A stretch of DNA of 64,000 bases, from contig NZ_LT594621.1 of assembly GCF_900091655.1 (NCBI RefSeq), forward strand, positions 1,054,001-1,118,000, given 5' to 3'. The DNA comes from Culturomica massiliensis. GTDB taxonomy: Bacteria > Bacteroidota > Bacteroidia > Bacteroidales > Marinifilaceae. Made by a program: the position numbers and the translations under genes. Shown here piece after piece: positions 27,478 through 35,082 of the stretch; positions within the stretch are counted from its first letter, which is position 1, and each line of letters begins with the position of its first letter. The notes beneath the pieces were generated by a model, which saw only the letters and a list, made by a program, of their open reading frames with translations, was not told the origin of the DNA and did no database searches.

Positions 27478-28464
27478 ATGAGAAAAGTAATCATCATGTT
27501 TGCCCTCGCTATGGGCATCATAACTGCCAACGCGCAGGAGAATGTAACCGTTGAAACGACCAACGGAAGTGAACAACCGACCTTGACGAAGGAGGTCTAT
27601 CCGCAGAAGGAGGCGGACGGCGACCTATATCACGGGCTGTCACGCAAGCTGACCTTCGACCGCATGATACCGCCGCACGGTCTGGAAGTGACCTACGACA
27701 AGACCGTCCACGTCATTTTTCCGGCGGAGGTGCGCTATGTCGATTTAGGCTCGCCCGACCTGATTGCCGGGAAAGCCGACGGAGCGGAGAACATCATCCG
27801 TGTGAAGGCTACCGTAAGGAATTTTCCCAACGAAACGAATATGTCCGTCATCACGGAGGACGGCAGTTTCTACACCTTCAACGTGAAGTACGCCGCCGAA
27901 CCGCTGTTGCTCAACGTGGAGATGTGCGACTTCATCCATGACGGCAGCACGGTGAACCGCCCGAACAACGCGCAGGAAATCTATCTGAAAGAGCTGGGCA
28001 GCGAAAGCCCGATGCTGGTGCGCCTTATCATGAAGTCCATCCACAAACAGAACAAGCGCGAGGTGAAGCATATCGGCTGCAAGCGTTTCGGCATCCAATA
28101 CCTGTTGAAAGGCATCTACACGCACAACGGCTTGCTTTATTTCCACACGGAGATAAAGAACCAGAGCAACGTGCCTTTCGATGTGGACTACATCACTTGG
28201 AAAATCGTGGACAAGAAGGTTGCGAAGCGTACTGCCGTGCAGGAGCAGATTATTCTGCCGCTCCGCGCGCAGAACTACGCCACCCTCGTGCCGGGCAAAA
28301 AGAGCGAGCGCACGGTCTTCACGATGGCGAAGTTCACCATCCCCGATGACAAGTGCCTCGTGGTGGAATTGAACGAGAAGAACGGCGGCCGTCACCAGTC
28401 CTTCGTGATTGAGAACGAGGATTTGGTACGCGCGGGTACCATCAACGAACTTCAAGTACGCTGA
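27478..28464 (+). CDS. traN: TraN, VirB9-like outer-membrane complex protein
   Basis: This 328-residue secreted protein has a signal peptide (ITANAQE, cleavage about residue 20) and a beta-rich mature part. It corresponds to TraN of CTnDOT and by position and layout to VirB9/TrbG, which forms the outer-membrane core with the VirB10-like TraM. Confidence 0.92.
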   Translation: MRKVIIMFALAMGIITANAQENVTVETTNGSEQPTLTKEVYPQKEADGDLYHGLSRKLTFDRMIPPHGLEVTYDKTVHVIFPAEVRYVDLGSPDLIAGKADGAENIIRVKATVRNFPNETNMSVITEDGSFYTFNVKYAAEPLLLNVEMCDFIHDGSTVNRPNNAQEIYLKELGSESPMLVRLIMKSIHKQNKREVKHIGCKRFGIQYLLKGIYTHNGLLYFHTEIKNQSNVPFDVDYITWKIVDKKVAKRTAVQEQIILPLRAQNYATLVPGKKSERTVFTMAKFTIPDDKCLVVELNEKNGGRHQSFVIENEDLVRAGTINELQVR

Positions 28465-28466
28465 CC

Positions 28467-29042
28467 ATGAGAAAGTACATCGCAATAATCATCGCGTCGC
28501 TTGCCCTTTTTACAGGGCAGGCGCACGCCCAGCGGTGTCTGCCGAAGATGCAGGGCATCGAGGTGAGGGCGGACATGGCGGACGGCTTCAATCTCGGCGG
28601 CAAGGACGGCGGGTACAGCTTCGGGGCGGCTCTCTCCACCTACACGAAGAAGGGGAACAAGTGGGTGTTCGGTGGCGAATACCTGTTGAAGAACAATCCC
28701 TACAAGGACACCAAGATACCCGTGGCGCAGTTCACGGCGGAGGGCGGCTATTACTTCAAGATACTGTCGGACGCCCGAAAGATTGTTTTCGTCTATGCCG
28801 GGGCTTCGGCTCTCGCCGGATATGAGGCGGTAAATTGGGGGAAGAAGGTGCTGCATGACGGCTCCACGCTGCACGACCGGGACGCCTTCATCTACGGCGG
28901 TGCGCTGACGCTCGATGTGGAGTGTTACGTGGCAGACCGTATCGCCCTGCTTGCCAACCTGCGGGAGCGTTGCCTTTGGGGTGGCGACACACGGAAGTTC
29001 CACACGCAGTTCGGGGTCGGTATCAAGTTCATCATCAACTGA
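28467..29042 (+). CDS. traO: TraO, outer-membrane-associated tra protein
   Basis: This 191-residue protein has a signal peptide (GQAHAQR, cleavage about residue 21) and a Gly/aromatic-rich beta pattern like a small outer-membrane barrel (GYSFGAALSTYTKKG...FAYAGASALAGYE type), ending in GVGIKFIIN with a C-terminal aromatic/hydrophobic strand. It corresponds to TraO of CTnDOT. Confidence 0.88.
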   Translation: MRKYIAIIIASLALFTGQAHAQRCLPKMQGIEVRADMADGFNLGGKDGGYSFGAALSTYTKKGNKWVFGGEYLLKNNPYKDTKIPVAQFTAEGGYYFKILSDARKIVFVYAGASALAGYEAVNWGKKVLHDGSTLHDRDAFIYGGALTLDVECYVADRIALLANLRERCLWGGDTRKFHTQFGVGIKFIIN

Positions 29043-29049
29043 CACGGGC

Positions 29050-29227
29050 ATGGAAAGGACGGAAATAGATGCTGTCAGAAGGATGCCGCTTGCGGATTTT
29101 CTCGCACGGCTGGGGCATGAGCCTGTCAGAAGGAGCGGTAACGAGCTGTGGTATCTTGCCCCGTACAGGGGCGAGCGCACATCCTCTTTCCGTGTGAACG
29201 TGGCGAAACAGCTCTGGTACGACTTCG
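29050..29227 (+). CDS. traP: TraP, exon 1 (primase-like, split by a group II intron)
   Basis: Exon 1 encodes residues 1-59 and the first base of codon 60 of a TraP DNA primase. It carries the N-terminal CHC2-like primase region (LWYLAPYRGERTSSFRVN, then LWYDF). Read through, it would stop at 29239-29241 inside the intron, giving a 63-residue truncated product. Joined to 31708, the reading continues WYDF-GLGKGG, the conserved family motif. The cysteines of a true CHC2 zinc finger are absent, as is usual in this shortened tra version. The complete spliced protein is 300 residues. Confidence 0.9.
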
Positions 29228-29785
29228 ATGCGCCCATATAGGCTACACAATAAATATCTCTTTGGCAAGAGATTAGGTTAGAGTTCAAATAGGCCTATCC
29301 TCAACGACTCAGCTGGAGGGGAAACCCAAAGGTGACAGAAGCATGTCAGTAAAGTCATTAGTCAGCCAATTACCAAGCTGCGACTGTATGGCAAGAGGAA
29401 AAGACAGACACAAGGATGAAGCCTAATTGGTTGAACGATAGTTCTGCGGCACCTGTACCAGCCCCGACGTAAGGTAATTGAAATGTCGGGCAGAAGCACC
29501 CTATGTAAACCGAAATTACAACAGGGCAAGAACTGGCTTCTGAGCAACCGCAATAAGCGGATACAGAACGTAAGTCGCATCCGACAGTCAGTCCGCCAAA
29601 TAGTTATTGTGAAAGCAAATGGGGATTCCCTAAATCAGAATGCTGAAAAGCTATGAGCATAGGCTCTGAATATCTGACATGGGAACGGAGCTTCCGTAGT
29701 AGTCCGAGCAAGGGAAAGCCTTGTACATGGCGAAGGGAAGCAGTTAGATAACTTAATACAAACAACGGAAAATGTGTGAGACATT

Positions 29786-31594
29786 ATGAGAAGTCCAGAG
29801 CAAGTATTAAAAGCTTTAAACAAGCATGGCAAAGTTTCGGATTACAAGTTCGAAAGATTGTATCGCATTTTGTACAACGTGGAAATGTTCTATATGGCTT
29901 ACCAACGCATCTATGCAAAGCCGGGAAATATGACACCCGGCTCTGACGGTAAAACAATAGACCAAATGAGCACTCAAAGAATAAGCCGCATCATCGCATC
30001 CCTAAAGGATGAATCTTACAAGCCGAATCCGGCAAGGAGAAAGTATATACCCAAGAAAAACGGCAAGAAAAGACCGCTTGGCATACCCTCCTTTGAGGAT
30101 AAGCTTGTGCAGGAGGTAGTACGGACAATTCTCGAAGCTATTTATGAAGAAGTGTTTGAAGATTCTTCACATGGATTCAGACCTAACAGAAGCTGCCATA
30201 CCGCCTTAACCCGCATACAAAAAACATTCAAAAGTACAAAGTGGTTCATAGAGGGAGACATCAAAGGATTCTTCGACAACATCGACCACAATGTATTGAT
30301 AGGAATTCTGAGGAAAAGAATCTCTGACGAAAGATTTCTCAGACTCATCCGTAAGTTCTTGAATGCTGGTTACATTGAAAATTGGGAATACCATAACACC
30401 TTTTCGGGAACACCGCAAGGAGGTATAATAAGTCCTATATTGGCAAATATCTATCTTGACTGTTTCGATAAGTACATGGAAGAATATACCCGTAATTTCA
30501 ACAAGGGAAAAGAAAGACATCTAACAAAGGAGTATTCAAGACTCAGCGAACAGATATACAAACTGAAAGCTGAGATTGAAAGTGCGAAAGATGCCGAAAG
30601 TGCGAAACAACTTAAAGACAAATATGAGAAACTTAGACGTGAACGGCTAAAGGTTACATGTAGGGATTATATGGACGACACCTATAAAAGACTGAAATAC
30701 ACGAGATACGCCGATGATTTTTTAATCGGTGTTATTGGTAGCAAGGCGGACTGTATCAAAATCAAGTCTGACATAACTCAATATATGCAAGAATGTCTGC
30801 ATTTGGAAATGTCGCAAGAAAAGACTTTGATAACAAACGCTCAAAAGCCTGCAAAATTTCTCGGATATGAAGTCTTAGTCCGTAAAACTGACGTAACCAA
30901 ACGTAACAAGTTCAATGTACCAGTCCGAAGTTTCAATGGTACAGTTGTCCTCAAGGTAGCCACAGAAACTGTAAAAAACAGATTGGAACACTATGAAGCC
31001 ATTAAATATAAGATGGAAAACGGGGTTCAAACGTGGTTTTCTAAATTGAGGGGCAAACTGATGAAAAAGAAAATAGAAGACATAGTAGCACGGTACAACT
31101 CTGAAATCAGAGGATTCTACAACTATTACAGTATAGCCAATAACGTCTCGTATGCAGCTTCTAAATTTGGCTACATTATGGAATACAGTATGTATCATAC
31201 CATTGCAGCAAAAACAAACAGTTCAATCAGTAAGGTCATTGACAAATACAAAAAAGGAAATGACATCATTGTTCCGTATCACGATGCAAAAGGTAAACTA
31301 CGTTACAGAGTATTCTACAATGAAGGTTTCAAACGCAAACTGCCATCGTCTTTCGCAGATGTGGACAATATCCCATATATAATCACAGTACCACAACCAA
31401 CGCTGGTTGAAAGGTTAAAATCCGAGGTGTGTGAGTTGTGTGGGAAAGTCGGTCCTGTTGTAATGCATCATGCAAGAAATCTGAATCATCTGAAAGGAGA
31501 TACGGAATGGGAAAAACTGATGCTCGCAAAACATCGAAAGACTTTGGTCGTATGCACAAGTTGTAATGCAAAAATACAGAGCCATGCAGGATAA
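29786..31594 (+). CDS. Group II intron reverse transcriptase/maturase with HNH-type domain
   Basis: This 602-residue multifunctional intron-encoded protein contains the RT fingers-palm with RPLGIPSFEDKL (about 95-108), GTPQGG (208-213) and the catalytic YADD (308-311), a maturase X domain (about 400-500) and a C-terminal HNH-like endonuclease zinc module with C549-x2-C552, H561-H562 and C590-x2-C593. A long charged insertion lies between RT blocks (about 240-295). It should assist splicing of its own intron and, with the lariat RNA, drive retrohoming. All catalytic residues are intact, so the intron looks active. Confidence 0.95.
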   Translation: MRSPEQVLKALNKHGKVSDYKFERLYRILYNVEMFYMAYQRIYAKPGNMTPGSDGKTIDQMSTQRISRIIASLKDESYKPNPARRKYIPKKNGKKRPLGIPSFEDKLVQEVVRTILEAIYEEVFEDSSHGFRPNRSCHTALTRIQKTFKSTKWFIEGDIKGFFDNIDHNVLIGILRKRISDERFLRLIRKFLNAGYIENWEYHNTFSGTPQGGIISPILANIYLDCFDKYMEEYTRNFNKGKERHLTKEYSRLSEQIYKLKAEIESAKDAESAKQLKDKYEKLRRERLKVTCRDYMDDTYKRLKYTRYADDFLIGVIGSKADCIKIKSDITQYMQECLHLEMSQEKTLITNAQKPAKFLGYEVLVRKTDVTKRNKFNVPVRSFNGTVVLKVATETVKNRLEHYEAIKYKMENGVQTWFSKLRGKLMKKKIEDIVARYNSEIRGFYNYYSIANNVSYAASKFGYIMEYSMYHTIAAKTNSSISKVIDKYKKGNDIIVPYHDAKGKLRYRVFYNEGFKRKLPSSFADVDNIPYIITVPQPTLVERLKSEVCELCGKVGPVVMHHARNLNHLKGDTEWEKLMLAKHRKTLVVCTSCNAKIQSHAG

Positions 31595-31612
31595 AGTCAT
31601 GTTATCAATGGA

Positions 31613-31646
31613 GAGCCGTATGCGTGGAGACATGCAAGTACGGTTT
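31613..31646 (+). ncRNA. Group II intron domain V
   Basis: These 34 nt begin GAGCCGTATGCG and end GCAAGTACGGTTT, the canonical domain V hairpin. The length is exactly that of typical bacterial domain V, and domain VI follows directly. Confidence 0.93.
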
Positions 31647-31707
31647 GGGGGCAGGTATGAGGAAACCTACTGCCGAAAGGCGGCAAGGCGTCTTGTACCG
31701 AGCCTAC

Positions 31708-32432
31708 GTTTGGGCAAGGGCGGCGACATCTTCACGCTTGCCGGGGAGTTTCTGCAAAGCGATGACTTCATGAAGCAAGCGAAGTTCATAGCGGAAGCCG
31801 CCAATATGACGGTTGCCGGATGGGAAAAGCCCGTCTATCTCTCGAAGCCGACCGAATCCGTTTTTGAGGATGTGGAGGTCGCTCCGCTGCTCCGCTCACT
31901 GCTGACGGAGTATTTAGAGGAACGGGGCATCCCTTACGCCATCGCATCCCGTCACTGCTGCCGCTTGAACTACGGTGTGCGTGGGAAACGGTATTTTGCC
32001 GTTGGCTTTCCGAACATGGCAGGTGGCTATGAAGTCAGAAGCCGATATTTCAAGGGTTGCATACCTCCGAAGTCTGTATCACTGGTAAAGGCGAATGACA
32101 TCCCGGCTGACGAGTGCCTCGTGTTCGAGGGCTTCATGGACTTTCTCTCTGCCGTGACGCTTGGTGTAACCGGTAACGCTGACTGTCTTGTGCTGAACTC
32201 AGTCGCCAACGTGGAGAAGGCGGCGGGATTGCTGGACGGATACGGGCGCATCGGCTGCTTCCTCGACCGTGACGAAGCCGGACGGCGGACGCTTGCCGCA
32301 CTTACCATGCGATACGGGGAACGTGTCACCGACCGTTCCTCCCTCTATGACGGTTGCAAGGACTTGAACGAGTACCTGCAACTGACAACGAAAAAACAGA
32401 AAAACAACCATCTAAAAATCGAAGAACAATGA
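31708..32432 (+). CDS. traP: TraP, exon 2 (Toprim part)
   Basis: Exon 2 supplies the last two bases of codon 60 and residues 61-300. It starts with (G)LGKGGDIFTLAGEFLQ and contains the Toprim motifs: ECLVFEGFMDFLS, with the catalytic Glu, and GCFLDRDEAG with the DxD pair. TraP is thought to prime complementary-strand synthesis in the recipient. Its stop overlaps the traQ ATG (ATGA). Without splicing, this part would only be translated from internal starts. Confidence 0.9.
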
Positions 32433-32932
32433 ACATACTGAACAACAGAAACAAGAGAACATCAATATTCAAGGCAGTGGCGTTATGCCTGATAGCCGCC
32501 ATGTCATTCACCCTCGTGTCATGTGACGATGACATGGACATCCAGCAGTCCTATCCCTTCACGGTGGAGGTCATGCCCGTGCCGAACAAGGTAGTAAAGG
32601 GGCAGACAGTGGAAATCCGCTGTGAACTGAAAAAGGAGGGCGACTTTTCGGGTACGCTCTATACCATCCGCTATTTCCAGTTCGAGGGGGAAGGCTCGCT
32701 CAAAATGGATAACGGCATCACCTTCCTGCCTAACGACCGCTACCTGCTGGAGAACGAAAAATTCCGCCTGTACTACACGGCGGCGGGTGATGAGGCGCAT
32801 AATTTCATCGTGGTGGTGGAGGATAACTTTAGCAACTCCTACGAACTGGAATTTGACTTCAACAACAGGAATGTAAAGGACGACGATCTTACCATCGTTC
32901 CCATCGGCAACTTCAGCCCCTTGTTGAAATGA
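32429..32932 (+). CDS. traQ: TraQ, DUF3872 lipoprotein
   Basis: This 167-residue protein has a signal sequence with lipobox LVSC near residue 31 and a beta-sandwich-like mature domain (YPFTVEVMPVPNKVVKGQTVEI), the DUF3872 pattern. It is the last named tra gene of CTnDOT. The start ATG 32429 overlaps the traP stop, and its own stop overlaps the next gene's start. Confidence 0.88.
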   Translation: MNILNNRNKRTSIFKAVALCLIAAMSFTLVSCDDDMDIQQSYPFTVEVMPVPNKVVKGQTVEIRCELKKEGDFSGTLYTIRYFQFEGEGSLKMDNGITFLPNDRYLLENEKFRLYYTAAGDEAHNFIVVVEDNFSNSYELEFDFNNRNVKDDDLTIVPIGNFSPLLK

Positions 32933-33456
32933 TGCGTGTATTCATGACAATGCTCTGTTCACTTCTGACGGTCTGTTCTGTGTCCGCGCAGATCAGCCGC
33001 CAAGAGGGAACGGACGGGCAGGCGGCAATCTACCGACTGCCGCTTATGGAACGTGCTTTTTTATGCTGCCGCTACTTTGAAGGCTGGCACTCAGAAAAAC
33101 ACTACCCATACGTCGGTTGGGGTCACAAACTTTTGCCAAACGAGAAGTATTCGGCACGAACCATGACAAAACGGGATGCGGATGAACTTTTGCGGAAAGA
33201 CCTGCGCAAATTTGTCGCCATGTTCCGTAAATTCGGGGTTGATTCGATTTTGCTTGGCACGTTAGCTTACAATGTGGGACCGGCGAAGCTGTTAGGCAGC
33301 AAAACAATCCCCAAAAGCACCTTAATCAAGAAGCTGGAAGCTGGTGACAGGAACATCTACCGTGAGTATATAGCCTTCTGCAACTACAAAGGAAAACGCC
33401 ACGCCATGCTGCTCAAACGGAGAAAGGCGGAGTTTGCGCTGTTGTATATCCCATAA
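32929..33456 (+). CDS. Lysozyme-like muramidase of the transfer system (GH24-like)
   Basis: This 175-residue secreted enzyme has a signal peptide (SVSAQIS, about residue 21). The motif CRYFEGWHSEKHYPYVGWGHKL contains the catalytic Glu and the xGxGH block of T4-type lysozymes, and LAYNVGPAKLLGSKT is the downstream conserved helix. Type IV systems often carry such a wall-cutting enzyme (VirB1 role). It overlaps traQ by 4 nt and closes the tra operon; a strong terminator follows. Confidence 0.88.
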   Translation: MMRVFMTMLCSLLTVCSVSAQISRQEGTDGQAAIYRLPLMERAFLCCRYFEGWHSEKHYPYVGWGHKLLPNEKYSARTMTKRDADELLRKDLRKFVAMFRKFGVDSILLGTLAYNVGPAKLLGSKTIPKSTLIKKLEAGDRNIYREYIAFCNYKGKRHAMLLKRRKAEFALLYIP

Positions 33457-33476
33457 AAGGACTGACAAAACTGGCA

Positions 33477-33510
33477 AAAGACGTGCCATATTTAACTTGG
33501 CACGTCTTTT
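33477..33510 (+). terminator. Terminator of the tra operon
   Basis: AAAAGACGTGCCA (33477-33489) pairs perfectly with TGGCACGTCTTTT (33498-33510), 20 nt after the lysozyme stop. The symmetric A and T tracts allow use from both strands. Confidence 0.85.
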
Positions 33511-33820
33511 GCTCTATCACTTGATAGATTATCGTAGGATTTTCTCGTTAATTGACATCGTTGAGCCATTTTTGCCTATCGGTTTCCAAATAACACTTCA
33601 AGTTGTAAGTGTTGTGAGAGCAATACAAAACATAGTTATTAACCATAAAAAGTATAGCGAAATTATGAAGAAAGTATTTAGGAAAATTCAGAAAGGAACA
33701 ACAAAAATGATTGAACGTATCAAATCGTTGGGGGAAATGGAGACGAAGCAGAAATGTGTAGTTCAACGGTTCGAGATTATCATTCCCCTCCACCAAAAAA
33801 TAACGACCCAATATATAGCC

Positions 33821-33847
33821 TCCGCAAGTTTTACTTGCGGATTTTTT
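33821..33847 (+). terminator. Second intrinsic terminator in the convergent gap
   Basis: TCCGCAAGT (33821-33829) pairs with ACTTGCGGA (33833-33841), followed by six T (33842-33847). It lies in a gap between the tra operon and the convergent accessory operon, which suggests a short transcript ends here. Confidence 0.75.
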
Positions 33848-33878
33848 AGTTATCGCAGATTGGACAAAGGTTTCTTTG

Positions 33879-33938
33879 CTACTTTCTTTGTCCGCCATCA
33901 TGCTCACTGAAAGAAAGTAGGGCGGCTCTCGCCGCCCC
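33879..33938. repeat. Tandem hairpins at the end of the accessory operon
   Basis: CTACTTTCTTT (33879-33889) pairs perfectly with AAAGAAAGTAG (33909-33919), and next to it GGGCGGC TCTC GCCGCCC (33921-33938) forms a perfect hairpin. They sit just past the stop of the last accessory gene (33944, minus strand) and probably act as its terminator or transcript stabiliser. The rest of 33511-33943 shows no convincing gene. Confidence 0.6.
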
Positions 33939-33943
33939 GCCAC

Positions 33944-34252
33944 TCAAAAGCGTGTGTAAAGTCCCGTCACCATCGTGAACATTTCCTCCAGCATATCAAA
34001 ATAGATACCCTCGTGTACGGCAATGTCCTTTGTCTTGCACTCAAAGGTCTTTTTGCTGAACGTCCTGCGGTAGAAGCGCATATTGTAGAGGTCTGCCCCT
34101 TCGTCATAGATGATGTCAAGGCGGTTGGCACTTGTTTTGTTCCTTGCAAGGCTCATCCGTAAGCCGTTGCCCATATCTATGAAATCACGGCTACCTGTCA
34201 TGGCGGTGAAGCGTTTTCCGCCTATCTGCTGTAATATCGTCTTGGCTATCAT
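33944..34252 (-). CDS. Hypothetical accessory protein, 102 aa
   Basis: This soluble protein starts MIAKTILQQIGGKRFTAMTG and shows alternating strands and aromatic residues (GADLYNMRFYRRTF); no known domain is recognised. The ATG at 34252 is chosen because the upstream part of the frame overlaps the previous gene and looks non-coding. Such small proteins are common near PcfJ in Bacteroides conjugative transposons. It is the last gene of the minus-strand accessory operon. Confidence 0.65.
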   Translation of the reverse strand: MIAKTILQQIGGKRFTAMTGSRDFIDMGNGLRMSLARNKTSANRLDIIYDEGADLYNMRFYRRTFSKKTFECKTKDIAVHEGIYFDMLEEMFTMVTGLYTRF

Positions 34253-34305
34253 ATCTTTTGTTTTTAGGGTTTTAAGTATTGGCGGTGCGGACACCGCCAT
34301 CCCGT

Positions 34306-34551
34306 TCAAAATTCTCGCATTTCGGAAATGGGGGTCTGCCGTTGTAGCCACTCTTTCACACATTCCATATTGTACTCGCTCGTGATGACTGCCGTATGGC
34401 TGTCGGTGGCGGTGAAACGTGTGCTTTCGTAATCATCTATCCACCCCTTGAGGGTGTCCGTTCCCCACGCTCCGGTATCGTCAAAGATACCGTCCAATGC
34501 CGTGATAGGTTCGCTGAACTTGACTATCAGCGTTTGATAGGTCGTGTTCAT
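34306..34551 (-). CDS. Hypothetical accessory protein, 81 aa
   Basis: This 81-residue acidic protein starts at ATG 34551, overlapping the stop of the DUF3873 gene by 4 nt (translational coupling). Its sequence (MNTTYQTLIVKFSEPITALD...) has no recognised domain. The coupling and the surrounding operon support it as a real gene. Confidence 0.65.
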   Translation of the reverse strand: MNTTYQTLIVKFSEPITALDGIFDDTGAWGTDTLKGWIDDYESTRFTATDSHTAVITSEYNMECVKEWLQRQTPISEMREF

Positions 34552-34781
34552 AGTCTGTCCTCCTTTCCCTTCTTTGCGTTCAGCCACTTGTCCCGTGCGG
34601 CTCGGCACTCGTCCAACGTGGGTTTGACACAAGAGAACAATTCTCTGTCTATGGGGTGGCGGTAGTCGTACTGCACAAGTGTCCGCCTGCGTCTTCCGAT
34701 ACCCGATTGGAAACGCTCGTATTTCTCCGTACCTGCTTCCGCGCAGGTGCTTACTCCGTTGATGGTCATTCGTGTTGTCAT
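34548..34781 (-). CDS. DUF3873-type protein, 77 aa
   Basis: This 77-residue basic protein contains the segment GTEKYERFQ...RRRTLVQYDYRHPIDRELFSC, which matches the pattern of DUF3873 proteins found almost only in Bacteroidetes conjugative elements. The function is unknown. It overlaps the next gene by 4 nt. Confidence 0.7.
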   Translation of the reverse strand: MTTRMTINGVSTCAEAGTEKYERFQSGIGRRRRTLVQYDYRHPIDRELFSCVKPTLDECRAARDKWLNAKKGKEDRL

Positions 34782-34800
34782 AATGTTGCTTTTTAGATGG

Positions 34801-35058
34801 TTAAAAATGTACTGACAGAACTCTGTTCTTCATCACCATTTCGGGGTTGCTTGTGTAGCGTTGGTGCAGGTAGAAATGGTGTGAGCCGAAGCCGTAAAGG
34901 AAAAACTTGTCAAGTTCGTGCTTCTCGGCAAACTCCTTTACGCTCTTTCTCAATTCCCCCTCACTCGTTGTGAGAGTGAGGAGGTTCACAAATTCAAGGA
35001 ACATCGTGGGGATTGCATCATCCCACACACAAATCATACTTTCAATTCTTACTTCCAT
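34801..35058 (-). CDS. Hypothetical accessory protein, 85 aa
   Basis: This 85-residue protein starts MEVRIESMICVWDDAIPTMF and has helical and aromatic stretches (FLYGFGSHHFYLHQRY). No domain is recognised. It lies 24 bp after PcfJ and 19 bp before the DUF3873 gene on the same strand, which supports it as an operon member. Confidence 0.6.
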   Translation of the reverse strand: MEVRIESMICVWDDAIPTMFLEFVNLLTLTTSEGELRKSVKEFAEKHELDKFFLYGFGSHHFYLHQRYTSNPEMVMKNRVLSVHF

Positions 35059-35082
35059 ATCAATGTTGTTTTAGGGGTTATG

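Larger units (their letters stand above)
29228..31707 (+). mobile_element. Group II intron inserted in traP
   Basis: This is a complete 2,480-nt intron. The 5' end TGCGCCCATATAGG matches the GUGCGCCC-type start of bacterial introns, except that the first base is A. Domains I-III fill 29228-29785, domain IV carries the maturase ORF, domain V is at 31613-31646, and domain VI ends ...GAGCCTAC at 31707 with a bulged A at 31701, 7 nt from the 3' end. An EBS2-like GTACCAG (29455-29461) is complementary to exon bases 29214-29220. Exon ligation restores the TraP frame and motif. The intron lies in the coding orientation, as required for splicing. Confidence 0.93.

Noticed and set aside
28452..29288. 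278-codon minus-strand frame opposite traO and traP exon 1
   Set aside because: It crosses the 5' intron border and has no family signature.
31675..31707. Earlier 3' end of the group II intron, directly after the small GGCA...TGCC hairpin
   Set aside because: It would also be in frame, but adds 11 foreign residues to TraP and gives no domain VI with a branch A at 7 or 8 nt from the end; the border at 31707 satisfies both.
33434..33910. 158-codon plus-strand frame after the lysozyme gene
   Set aside because: It spans two strong intrinsic terminators and starts inside the lysozyme gene; only a short part from 33664 could be coding, with no support.
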